Source of the DNA: Ruminococcus sp.
GTDB lineage: Bacteria > Bacillota > Clostridia > Oscillospirales > Acutalibacteraceae
Direction: 5' to 3'
Assembly (NCBI GenBank): GCA_017404145.1
Contig: JAFRCW010000017.1
Span: 1-64,000 of the forward strand
Length of the DNA: 64,000 nt
A program made the position numbers and the translations under genes. The first letter of the stretch is position 1; each line of letters starts with the position of its first letter. Positions 53,335-61,662 of this stretch are shown here, one piece after another. The notes under the pieces are model-generated. The model was not told where the DNA came from and did no database searches. It worked only from the letters and a program-made list of their open reading frames with translations.

Positions 53335-55038
53335 ATGCTGAAAGGAATAGGCGCTTCCGAGGGCTACGGCATCGGTAAAATCCTGATTATCGAAGAAAAG
53401 AAACTCGAATATACGCCCCACGCCGTGAACGACGTCGACGCTGAGATAGGGCGTTTTAAGGACGCTGTGGATTCCTTTATCGAAGAGACCAAGAAACAGG
53501 CGGCCGCTCTTCGTATATCTGCCGGAGAAAAAGAAGCCGGCATCATGGAGGGTCATATCCAGATCATGAACGACCCCGCGATGGGCATGGAGATCGAGAA
53601 CCTGATCAGAGCGGGCACCTGCGCCGAGGCTTCGGTGGAGCAGATGCTGGATATGTTTATCAACATCTTCTCGATGACCGACGATGATCTGACCCGCCAG
53701 CGCGCCTCCGATCTGAAAGATATCAAGCGTGCGCTGCTGTCCATCCTGCTCGGCATCAGCGAGGTCAAGATTTCCGACGCGCCCGCCGGTACCGTACTGG
53801 TGGCGAAGGAGGTCACTCCCTCGATGACCGCCGGTATCAACAAGGATAATATTGTCGGTATCATCACCGAGACCGGCTCCCAGACCTCCCACTCCGCGAT
53901 CTTGGCGAGAGCGATGGAGATCCCCGCCGTACTGTCCGTACCGAACGCGCTGTCCCAGCTCAGCTCCGGCGAGCAGGTCATCGTAGACGGCACCAACGGC
54001 GACGTGATCACCGCTCCCGGTCCGGATGAGGTCGCTGAATATACCGCCCGCAGAGACGCGTTCCTCAGAGAGAAGCGCGAGCTCGAGCTGTTCCGCGGCA
54101 GACGCACGCTCTCCGCTTCGGGCGAAGAATATGAGCTGTGCTGTAATATCGGTTCTCCCAAAGACGCCGGCAAGGCGATGGAAGCCGACGGCGAAGGCGT
54201 GGGACTGTTCAGGACCGAGTTCCTCTTTATGGACCGCACCGCGCTGCCGACCGAGGACGAGCAGTTTGAGGCGTATAAAGCCGCTGCCGTGATCCTCAAG
54301 GGCAAGCCCCTCATCATCCGTACGCTCGATATCGGCGGCGATAAGGAGATCCCGTATCTGGGTCTGGAAAAAGAAGAGAATCCGTTCATGGGATTCCGAG
54401 CGATCCGCTACTGCCTGAAGAACCGCGATATGTTCAAGTCGCAGATCAAAGCGATCCTCAGAGCTTCGGCGTTCGGCGATGTACGCATTATGTTCCCTCT
54501 GATCACGGCTGTTGATGAACTCAGAGAGGGCAAGGCGCTGGTAGAAGAAGCGAAGGATTATCTCCGCGCTTCCGGCATTGCTTTCAACGAGAACATCCCT
54601 GTCGGTGTGATGACCGAGACCGCGGCGTCCGGCGTGATCGCCGATCTGCTGGCGAAGGAGGCGGACTTCTTCTCCATCGGCACCAACGACCTGACCGGCT
54701 ACACGATGGCGTGCGACAGAGGCAACTCCGATGTTTCTTATCTCTACTCTCCGTTCCAGCCCTCCGTGCTGAGAATGATACGAGCTATCATCGAGAACGG
54801 CAGAAAAGAGAATATCCCTGTCGGTATGTGCGGCGAGGCGGCGGCAAATCCGATGATGATCCCGCTGTTGATGAGCTTCGGTCTGACCGAGTTCTCGGTA
54901 TCTTCCGTATCTGTCCTCAAGGTGAGAAAGAACATTTCGAAGTGGACAAAGGCGGAAGCAGACGCGGTCACGGAAAAGGTGATGGCGATGACCACCGAGA
55001 AGGAAGTTGTCGACTATCTTTCGTCCGTTATCGGATAA
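53335..55038 (+). CDS. ptsI: PTS enzyme I (phosphoenolpyruvate-protein phosphotransferase)
   Basis: 567 residues from ATG 53335 behind AAGAGGTG. Phospho-His in 'ETGSQTSHSAILARAM' near residue 186; PEP-binding domain with 'LFRTEFLFMDR' and 'GMCGEAAANP' (Cys near 498). It takes phosphate from PEP and passes it to HPr. With fruR, fruK, fruA and ptsH it completes a full fructose uptake path in one locus. Confidence 0.95.
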   Translation: MLKGIGASEGYGIGKILIIEEKKLEYTPHAVNDVDAEIGRFKDAVDSFIEETKKQAAALRISAGEKEAGIMEGHIQIMNDPAMGMEIENLIRAGTCAEASVEQMLDMFINIFSMTDDDLTRQRASDLKDIKRALLSILLGISEVKISDAPAGTVLVAKEVTPSMTAGINKDNIVGIITETGSQTSHSAILARAMEIPAVLSVPNALSQLSSGEQVIVDGTNGDVITAPGPDEVAEYTARRDAFLREKRELELFRGRRTLSASGEEYELCCNIGSPKDAGKAMEADGEGVGLFRTEFLFMDRTALPTEDEQFEAYKAAAVILKGKPLIIRTLDIGGDKEIPYLGLEKEENPFMGFRAIRYCLKNRDMFKSQIKAILRASAFGDVRIMFPLITAVDELREGKALVEEAKDYLRASGIAFNENIPVGVMTETAASGVIADLLAKEADFFSIGTNDLTGYTMACDRGNSDVSYLYSPFQPSVLRMIRAIIENGRKENIPVGMCGEAAANPMMIPLLMSFGLTEFSVSSVSVLKVRKNISKWTKAEADAVTEKVMAMTTEKEVVDYLSSVIG

Positions 55039-55052
55039 ATTGTATGTTGAAA

Positions 55053-55080
55053 AGGGCGTTCTGCGGAACGCTCTTTTTTT
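55053..55080 (+). terminator. terminator of the fructose PTS operon
   Basis: AGGGCGTTC-tgcg-GAACGCTCT followed by seven T. Confidence 0.85.
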
Positions 55081-55109
55081 GATAAACGGCAGGACGATGA
55101 TTTAACACC

Positions 55110-55226
55110 GTAGGGCACGTTGCCCACAACGTGCCGTAACGTTGATATTATCGCGGCATATAAAAAAGGTCACTCCCGTTGGTCAAACAATTGTTTTTTC
55201 GGAACGATGTGGGCATCGTTCCCTAC
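55110..55226. repeat. compound palindromic repeat, copy 3
   Basis: The left unit GTAGG-GCACGTTG-CCCA-CAACGTGC and inverted right unit GGAACGATG-TGGG-CATCGTTCCCTAC, with AACGTTGATATTATC between. Compared with copy 1, GAT/ATC has changed to GTT/AAC in both arms. The rest of the 321-base gap to 55359 holds more of the GGAATGAGG tract and no gene. Confidence 0.6.
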
Positions 55227-55359
55227 ATCCCTATGCAACGCCCTACATTCGGGTGCGGGCAGCGCCCGCCATTAATTCCTAATTTCTCATTCCTCATTCC
55301 TCATTGTTATGTTGCATCCGGTACCGTTTTATTGTATGATAAAGAAAAGAGGTGATTGG

Positions 55360-56184
55360 ATGATTATTGATACCCATGTCCATATCGGAAAAATGATCAA
55401 TTTTGATCTGAAAGAGGAGGATGTGCTGTACTCGATGGAGCGGTACGGTATCGACTTCTCTCTGGTGTCCGATATTGAAGGCGCGGAGTGTGATCACAAG
55501 GGCAGGAAGATTCCGCGGATCCTGCGCAAAAAGCAGAATGAGATATTGAAAAAGACCATCCGCTTCGCCCGCGAACACCCTGACAAGATCGGCGCTGCGC
55601 CGTGGGTCAAGCCTCTTTTTGAACAGCCGGATGATGAGTTCGTCCGTCTGATCCAAGAAAACCGCGATGTGATCTATGGGATGAAGCTGCATCCGTTCCA
55701 CTCCAAGGTCGCGCCCGACGACGAACGGCTGAAGGCATATTATAAGATCGCCGCAGAATATGCTCTCCCTGTGGTTTCTCACACCGGCGGCAGAGAAGAG
55801 GCGATGAGTATTCACCTCTACAACGCTGCAAAACAGCACCCCGAGCTGAATTTTGTGATGGTACATATGGATCTCGGCACGGACAATCAGCAGGCGATCG
55901 AGCTGCTCGGCAAGCTGCCGAATCTTTACGGCGACACTACTTGGGTGCCGGTGAAGTCAACCGTGCAGGCAATTGAAAAATGGGGCAGTGAGAAGATCCT
56001 CTTCGGCTCCGATAATCCGATCGACGGCAAAGACACCTATCTGCATAACCGCACCGGCGACCGTTCGCTGTATCAGGAATACTTTCACGAGTTTCGTGAG
56101 TTGGTGAGCGGGGAAGATTATGATAATGTGATGTATAAAAACGCAGAGAGGCTGTTCGGCATCCGTATCGGAGGAAAACCATGA
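55360..56184 (+). CDS. amidohydrolase (metal-dependent hydrolase)
   Basis: 274 residues from ATG 55360 (AGAGGTG upstream). TIM-barrel Amidohydro_2 pattern: N-terminal 'DTHVHIG', 'GMKLHPFHS', 'PVVSHTGG', and 'FGSDNPIDG' with the final metal Asp. All metal ligands visible. Likely a decarboxylase or lactonase type; substrate unknown. Overlaps the lipoprotein gene by four bases (ATGA). Confidence 0.82.
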   Translation: MIIDTHVHIGKMINFDLKEEDVLYSMERYGIDFSLVSDIEGAECDHKGRKIPRILRKKQNEILKKTIRFAREHPDKIGAAPWVKPLFEQPDDEFVRLIQENRDVIYGMKLHPFHSKVAPDDERLKAYYKIAAEYALPVVSHTGGREEAMSIHLYNAAKQHPELNFVMVHMDLGTDNQQAIELLGKLPNLYGDTTWVPVKSTVQAIEKWGSEKILFGSDNPIDGKDTYLHNRTGDRSLYQEYFHEFRELVSGEDYDNVMYKNAERLFGIRIGGKP

Positions 56185-56942
56185 ATTATCTATGGAAAAA
56201 AGCGATTTCGATTTTATTGATTCTGACACTGGGAGGCGTTATGATGTTCGGTTTATCAGGCTGCGGAGGAACAAAATACAAGGTGGATTACTGCGGACAG
56301 AAGGACTGTTATTCCAACGCGAAGGACAGCTACCGCGCGGGTCAGACGGTTACGCTCTATTATGAGCTGATCGCGACCGATACCGACTACAGCTTCTATC
56401 TTGACGGCAAGAGCATTAAATTCAACTACAACGAGAAAAAAGGCTATGAGATTATGTTTGTGATGCCGCAGCACGACGTTACGCTCGAGTGCAGGATGGA
56501 AAATTCGATGGTGTATCACCCCGATCCGGAGGATCCGGACGACCGGGTGATGCTGGTCGACTACTACACGGCGGTCGTCGGCACTGACGGCTGCGATCAC
56601 TACACCGAGAAGGTGCTGTATGAATATTCCGACGAGCAGGCGGAGCTTACGGTCTATTCAAAGTATGACGGTGAGGACGAGACCTCAGAGAGCTATCTGG
56701 TGCCGTATGAGGCGGTGGAGAAGTGCTATGAGATCATTCGCGACAATAAGCTGGGCGAGTGGAACGACAAGTACGATACCCCTATAGACGGCGCTGTGAC
56801 GGCGGTAAGGTATCGGGAGGACGACGGATCTTATATCCGTGTCTCCACCGACGCGATGCCCGACGGCGGCGAGGGAATTATGGATTCTATCGGCGGCGTG
56901 ATGAATGGATATCTCAAGGATGAGTATAAGATTGAGGAATGA
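56181..56942 (+). CDS. lipoprotein with beta-rich outer domain
   Basis: 253 residues. Signal with lipobox 'LSGC' near residue 28, then 'YSNAKDSYRAGQTVTLYYELIATDTDYSFYLDG' of an InlB/bacterial Ig-like half repeat and a C-terminal region 'VPYEAVEKCYEIIRDNKLGEW' without a named family. Translationally coupled to the amidohydrolase; both may work on the same outer substrate. Confidence 0.65.
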   Translation: MNYLWKKAISILLILTLGGVMMFGLSGCGGTKYKVDYCGQKDCYSNAKDSYRAGQTVTLYYELIATDTDYSFYLDGKSIKFNYNEKKGYEIMFVMPQHDVTLECRMENSMVYHPDPEDPDDRVMLVDYYTAVVGTDGCDHYTEKVLYEYSDEQAELTVYSKYDGEDETSESYLVPYEAVEKCYEIIRDNKLGEWNDKYDTPIDGAVTAVRYREDDGSYIRVSTDAMPDGGEGIMDSIGGVMNGYLKDEYKIEE

Positions 56943-56960
56943 TAAATCATTCAATTCATA

Positions 56961-57002
56961 ATGCATAATTAATGATTACAGATGCATAATTAATGATTAC
57001 AG
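56961..57002. repeat. tandem 21-base repeat (two units)
   Basis: Two perfect units of ATGCATAATTAATGATTACAG-type sequence lie end to end behind the lipoprotein gene. Confidence 0.8.
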
Positions 57003-57081
57003 GAAACAGTCTTGACCGTTTTGTTTCGCGGCTCCCTTCACGCGAGGGAGCTGTTCTTTTGTTTACGGTGAGAGAAAAATT

Positions 57082-57110
57082 TGAAACCAAACGCGTCGCT
57101 GAAGTGTGTA
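57082..57110 (+). promoter_or_regulatory. candidate ECF-type promoter before the sigma gene
   Basis: TGAAAC (57082-57087), 17 bases, TGTGTA (57105-57110). The -35 is the typical ECF form and the -10 is near the CGTC/GTCTAA class; a self-controlled sigma gene would have such a site. Confidence 0.4.
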
Positions 57111-57131
57111 TAAAGTGAAAGGGGGCGGACA

Positions 57132-57617
57132 ATGAAGCAAAAGCTGTATGCGGGACTGAGCTTTGATCAGGTTGTGCAGAAGTATGCGAAAAACGTCCTG
57201 TCCTCCTGTCTGATGCGCACCGGCAGTTCACCCGACGCGGACGACTGCTTCCAGAATGTGTTTCTCAAGCTCTACACGGTTGCCCCCTCTTTCAGAGACG
57301 AGGAACACCTCAAAGCGTGGCTGCTCAGAGTCGCCATCAACGAGTGCAAAAACTATCTCCGCGATAACCGCCGTCATCTGACGCTCGACGCGGTAAGGGA
57401 GAGCCCCCTTCCCTCCACCGACGACGAGAGAGATATCTCGTGGGCGCTGATGCGGCTGGAGCCGAAGTACCGAGAGGCGCTGTATCTCTACTACATAGAA
57501 CGATATAAGGTTGCCGAGATCGCCTCGATCCTCGGATACAATCCGAACACGGTCAAGACGCTGCTCAGCCGCGGCAGACAAAAACTCAAAAAAATCTATG
57601 GGGGTGAGAGCAAATGA
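57132..57617 (+). CDS. ECF RNA polymerase sigma factor
   Basis: 161 residues. Region 2 'SPDADDCFQNVFLKLYTVAPSFRDEEHLKAWLLRVAINECKNYLRD' and region 4 'ALYLYYIERYKVAEIASILGYNPNTVKTLLSRGRQKLKK' are both complete; region 3 is absent as expected. RBS GAAAGGGGG. Stop overlaps the next gene (ATGA), so a membrane partner is coupled to it. Confidence 0.92.
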   Translation: MKQKLYAGLSFDQVVQKYAKNVLSSCLMRTGSSPDADDCFQNVFLKLYTVAPSFRDEEHLKAWLLRVAINECKNYLRDNRRHLTLDAVRESPLPSTDDERDISWALMRLEPKYREALYLYYIERYKVAEIASILGYNPNTVKTLLSRGRQKLKKIYGGESK

Positions 57618-58468
57618 AAAAAGTCAACTTTAACACTTTTCAAAACCTGACCGTCAGCGATGAGCTGATGAACAAAGCGCTCTCGATCCCTGAAACTGTT
57701 GAGAAGAAAGCGCCCGTCTCTTATGTTAGCCGCACACGCGGCTTGATGACAGCGGCAGGTTTCGTGTTAGTTTTTGCGCTGAGTATTTTCTTATTTTTCT
57801 ATTTTGGAAATAAGAATGTTGTTTCCGTCGCGCCGCCGACTGCTCAAAAGGCTACCGTCAGTACAGCGGCAAGCGAAAGCCCGACCGCTCCCGCGACAAA
57901 GAGCAGCGAGCCTGCCGGGGAACAAAGCGAAAAGCCCTCTCAGCCGCCGACGCAGGTCGAGACGCAGATGTCGACCGACAGCGAGGGGAATATCGTCATC
58001 ATTACGGTGATCACCGAGATCACCCCGGGAGAGCAGGAACCTACCGAAGGAAAAAGCGCTGCACCGGGCAAGGGGGAGACGGCGACAGAAAGCTCAAAAC
58101 CGACAGAATCCGCAACGGAGCATCAGGATGAAACCAAACCGCCGGAGCCGACAGAAGAGTCTCATACTCAGCCGGCGACAGAATCTTCCGAACCCCCTTG
58201 GGTAGCGCCCACATGGCATCCGATAACAGCGCCGATCTCCGATGAGATCCGCACCGGCGAGCAATATGTATATTGCAGGATCTATGAACAGAACGGACAT
58301 CTGCTCGGCGGCGAGGATTTGTTTGACGACTTTCATAAAGTCAAGGTCGATCCGAATAATAATTCAGTGGAGTATAATCGTTATACTCTCAGCAAAGGCG
58401 CCTACCATTATTATTTCTATACCGAGGACGGAACAGATTTTTATGACAACTGGATATTCATTTACTGA
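57614..58468 (+). CDS. membrane protein, probable anti-sigma partner
   Basis: 284 residues. The N-terminal cytosolic part (1-45) carries no zinc anti-sigma motif. One membrane helix (about 52-72) is followed by a long Thr/Ser/Pro/Glu-rich linker outside the cell and a C-terminal beta-rich part. By its coupling to the ECF gene (ATGA) it is the likely anti-sigma or sensor, though no known domain proves this. Confidence 0.6.
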   Translation: MKKVNFNTFQNLTVSDELMNKALSIPETVEKKAPVSYVSRTRGLMTAAGFVLVFALSIFLFFYFGNKNVVSVAPPTAQKATVSTAASESPTAPATKSSEPAGEQSEKPSQPPTQVETQMSTDSEGNIVIITVITEITPGEQEPTEGKSAAPGKGETATESSKPTESATEHQDETKPPEPTEESHTQPATESSEPPWVAPTWHPITAPISDEIRTGEQYVYCRIYEQNGHLLGGEDLFDDFHKVKVDPNNNSVEYNRYTLSKGAYHYYFYTEDGTDFYDNWIFIY

Positions 58469-58483
58469 AAAGGAGGAATCAAG

Positions 58484-59203
58484 ATGAAAAGATTGTTTGC
58501 GATACTGATCGCTGCCGCGATGGTTTTCTCTGTATGTTCTGTTTCCGCATCGGCGGATTCCGATGTGACAGAGAGCGACCCTGTGCCGGATAAAGCGTAC
58601 AGAGAACAAAGATTTGTCGAGATGCTGAATGAAGCGGGTTATCCGATGAATCCTTGGGAAGTTGACGAACAGTGGTATATTTATCACGAACTATACACAA
58701 CAGAGGATGCGGGCGCTATTCTCGTAAGAGGGATGTATTTCGGACTGTCCCCCGCTTTTTGTTACGGCGTATTTGACGATATGATCCTGCTAAGCAACAA
58801 CTACTATGCTCCTTCTCCTTTAGGCTACTTTGTATACGATACGCAAACGGATTCTTTCCATGCTCTCGAAGCCATATGGGCTGAAAGCGATCCGGTATTC
58901 AAAGAGGAGATAAGGGATTACCTCTTATCAAAGGGAATCACCCATCTCATCGGCGATTGTGACAGCGATAACGCTATTACGGTGATGGACGCAACATATA
59001 TCCAAAAAGCGATGGCGAGTCTCTCTGCGTTTGGTACGGATGATGAAATTCCGGAGTACGGAATCCCTGTGTACGGCGTGAAGCAAAAGTATGTCTCCGA
59101 TTTTGACCGCGACGGAATGCGAACGGTCCTTGACGCGACACGGATCCAGAAATACAAGGCGAATCTGATCGACCTTGACGGAAACCCGATTCCAAATGAA
59201 TAA
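58484..59203 (+). CDS. secreted protein with dockerin, third gene of the sigma operon
   Basis: 239 residues. Signal peptide (1-23, 'VSASADS'), an N-terminal region of unknown fold, then a dockerin with 'GDCDSDNAITVMDATYIQKAMASL' and 'DFDRDGMRTVLDATRIQKYKANL' (about 160-235). RBS AAAAGGAGG. The sigma unit may thus control a scaffoldin-bound protein in response to an outer signal. Confidence 0.8.
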   Translation: MKRLFAILIAAAMVFSVCSVSASADSDVTESDPVPDKAYREQRFVEMLNEAGYPMNPWEVDEQWYIYHELYTTEDAGAILVRGMYFGLSPAFCYGVFDDMILLSNNYYAPSPLGYFVYDTQTDSFHALEAIWAESDPVFKEEIRDYLLSKGITHLIGDCDSDNAITVMDATYIQKAMASLSAFGTDDEIPEYGIPVYGVKQKYVSDFDRDGMRTVLDATRIQKYKANLIDLDGNPIPNE

Positions 59204-59216
59204 ACGATCATAAACG

Positions 59217-59250
59217 AAAAACGTCCGGACGATGTGTCCGGACGTTTTCT
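59217..59250. terminator. bidirectional terminator
   Basis: AACGTCCGGAC and GTCCGGACGTT make an 11-base stem with A/T tracts, between convergent units. Confidence 0.85.
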
Positions 59251-59275
59251 TATGGCAATATTTTATATTAAGATT

Positions 59276-60850
59276 TTAAAAGAGGAGTTTGAAGGTGGTG
59301 TTTCCGACAGAGATCTCATCCTGTGATCTGAGTCTGTTGCGTGAGAAGATCTTCATGCCCTCCAGATAGGTGTTCTGTACCGCCGCGATGTTCTCGATAT
59401 AGATGACGCTGCCGTCCTTAAAGATCCTTGTGTTGCGCTCGGCGACCGACGGATCTTTGATGATGATATCGCAGTCCGCGCCGGAGCCGATGATAATTTC
59501 ATCGACCAGCTTGATCTCTTTGGACGCAGAGGGGGAAGTGCCCTGTACCATCTGCATCTTCATCACGATCGCGGGACCTTCCGGTTTCTTCTTGGAAGCA
59601 GCCTGAGGATTCTTGGGAGGCGTGCCGCCGTTCTTCTTTTTGAGGATGATCAGCGTGACGACAACCGCCGCCGCGATCACCAGAACGCCGCCCGCGCCGA
59701 TAAGCACCCATAAGAGCCACGGGAACTTGTCAAAGGGGCTTTTCGCCTCGTCTTGGGTCGCTATCGTGAGGATCGCCTCGGTAGAATCCTGCGGATCAGC
59801 CGGCGAGACAGAGGGATCCGCCTCGTCGGGAGCGGAGGAGTCATCGGGAGCGTTCGTAGACAGCTCAATGATCGGAGCGTTGTTTTCCTCGGTACCGTCC
59901 GCGTCGGCGATATGCTCGAGGTTCGCGACGTTCTCTACCGTGAACAGTTCAAGACCGCTCGAGGGATTATCGGTAACCTGTACTCTCAGGTCGATATCCT
60001 CACGCGCGTATTCGTAGTTCCAGTCGAAGTCAAGCGAGAAGGTATAAAGAGAATCTATCATATTCGCCATTTTGCTGCCCGCGACAGCCGCCGCCTGCGT
60101 CGAGCCGCCCTCGTCGATATCCTCGTTGATACCCGTGCCCTTTTTGAGTGCGTTATAGGTATTTTCCTCCCAGTGACCTCCGAAGCACATGGTGTGCAGG
60201 ATGATCTCGGGAGAGGTGGTGATGATCGACTCGGCTCTCTGCGCGCCGGAGAGGATCGAGCCCGCGGAGGCGTCTCCGAGGTCGGTCTTGCCGTCGGTGA
60301 TGACAACCAGATTGATGACCTCGCTGTTGGTGCGGTTCTTCGTATGGATATACTCGACCGCGCTGACAACACTGCCGCAGATATCGGTGTAGTCCTCGGT
60401 ATAGCTGATCTCGTTTTCTACCACATAGGAGACCTCGTCGGGGGTGGTCAGACCCTCGGCGATCAGATGGAACTCGCTGCCGAACGACGCTACCGCGATG
60501 GTGGTCGGGAGCGCTTCCGTCCCCATCAGCGAGGAGACAAAGCTGTAGACGCTGGGGACGTACTGCTGAATCGAACCCGACGCGTCGATCAGCAGGACAT
60601 AGTCGATAGAGGTTGCGGTCTCTGTGATCGGCTTCGGCGAATCGGCGTTTAATCCTGCGTCCGAGCTGGGTTTCAAGGTCAGCGTGGTCGGATCGGTGCC
60701 GCCCACCGACTCAACATAGGCGTAAAGCGTTCCCGATGTATAATACGTCGAATCTACCTTCATCAGAGCGGTCTGAGCGGCGTTAGGAGAAATGACCGCG
60801 AGAGAAACCAGCAGGATCAGAACCAGAACGGTTGAAAGAATCTTTTTCAT
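59276..60850 (-). CDS. VWA ectodomain, membrane helix and FHA domain protein
   Basis: 524 residues. Signal peptide 1-24; von Willebrand A domain with MIDAS 'LIDASGSIQ' near residue 90; membrane helix about 378-403 followed by a Lys-rich cytosolic side; C-terminal FHA at about 445-520. In the FHA the conserved Arg after Gly is Ser ('GSGADCDI') and the His is Asn ('SVAERN'), so phosphothreonine binding may be weak or lost. Last gene of a minus-strand operon with two PP2C phosphatases and an FHA protease. It may act as an outside ligand sensor joined to phospho-control inside. Confidence 0.88.
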   Translation of the reverse strand: MKKILSTVLVLILLVSLAVISPNAAQTALMKVDSTYYTSGTLYAYVESVGGTDPTTLTLKPSSDAGLNADSPKPITETATSIDYVLLIDASGSIQQYVPSVYSFVSSLMGTEALPTTIAVASFGSEFHLIAEGLTTPDEVSYVVENEISYTEDYTDICGSVVSAVEYIHTKNRTNSEVINLVVITDGKTDLGDASAGSILSGAQRAESIITTSPEIILHTMCFGGHWEENTYNALKKGTGINEDIDEGGSTQAAAVAGSKMANMIDSLYTFSLDFDWNYEYAREDIDLRVQVTDNPSSGLELFTVENVANLEHIADADGTEENNAPIIELSTNAPDDSSAPDEADPSVSPADPQDSTEAILTIATQDEAKSPFDKFPWLLWVLIGAGGVLVIAAAVVVTLIILKKKNGGTPPKNPQAASKKKPEGPAIVMKMQMVQGTSPSASKEIKLVDEIIIGSGADCDIIIKDPSVAERNTRIFKDGSVIYIENIAAVQNTYLEGMKIFSRNRLRSQDEISVGNTTFKLLF

Positions 60851-60932
60851 AGCTATTCCTTTCGTGGGTATCAGGATGTGTCGGAAAACAATAGGGCAAT
60901 GCCGCGCCGCAGCGCGGCGATGCCATCTTCGT

Positions 60933-61655
60933 TTAGTTGATCATAACGGTGATCAGCGAGAGATTATCGTGACCGGGTTTGACGCGGTCGATCGCGCGGT
61001 TGAGCAGAAGCTCTGCCCACGCCTGCGCGCTCTGTGATTTGAGCATATCAAAGAGCATTTCTTCATCACTGACATACTCCCACAGACCGTCGGAGCAGAG
61101 GAGAAACGCGTCTCCCGCCTCCAGCGACTGCGCGCGGTCGGTATCGATGATCGGACAGCTTCTGCCGCCGAGCGTTCTTAAGAGCGAGCTTTGGTCCTCG
61201 TCGGATCCGATCTGCTCTTTGGTAATTTCTCCCGCTTTGTACTTTTTATACGCGACGGAATGATCCTCTGTGACGGTCTCGAGCCTGTCCTTCTTGAAGT
61301 AGTACAGTCTGGAGTCGCCGACATGCGCCCAGCAGGCGCCGGAAAGACGCACCGACAAAACCACCGCGGTGGTTTTCATATTGCACGCCTTTTTGCTCTG
61401 GATCACGTTAAGGTTCTCGTTGGCGCGGCTGATGCCGGCGCGGATCCATTCCTCCATATCGGTGTCGGGAGAGGGCTCCGCCGCCTTTAAGAAGGTGTAG
61501 GCGACGCCTTTGGAGGCAAGCTCACCGTGCTGGTGACCGCCCAGTCCGTCCGCGAGTATAAAGAGGATTCCGTCGGAAAAATCTTTTTTAAAGACAAAGT
61601 CTTCGTTGTATTCCCGTCCGCCGGGATTGGTATAGATAAAGCTATCTATATTCAT
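60933..61655 (-). CDS. PP2C-family protein phosphatase
   Basis: 240 residues, soluble. 'YNEDFVFK', 'ILADGLGGHQHGELA', 'HVGDSRLYYF', 'LCSDGLWEYVSDEEM' and final 'GHDNLSLITV' carry the metal Asp residues. Seven bases after the stop of the FHA protease gene. Removes phosphates from Ser/Thr, probably on partners of the FHA proteins. Confidence 0.92.
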   Translation of the reverse strand: MNIDSFIYTNPGGREYNEDFVFKKDFSDGILFILADGLGGHQHGELASKGVAYTFLKAAEPSPDTDMEEWIRAGISRANENLNVIQSKKACNMKTTAVVLSVRLSGACWAHVGDSRLYYFKKDRLETVTEDHSVAYKKYKAGEITKEQIGSDEDQSSLLRTLGGRSCPIIDTDRAQSLEAGDAFLLCSDGLWEYVSDEEMLFDMLKSQSAQAWAELLLNRAIDRVKPGHDNLSLITVMIN

Positions 61656-61662
61656 AGGCTTA

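Noticed and set aside
59753..60652. 299-codon open frame opposite the VWA-FHA gene
   Set aside because: Mirror of a GC-rich gene; composition is Arg/Gly/Asp-rich with no domain.
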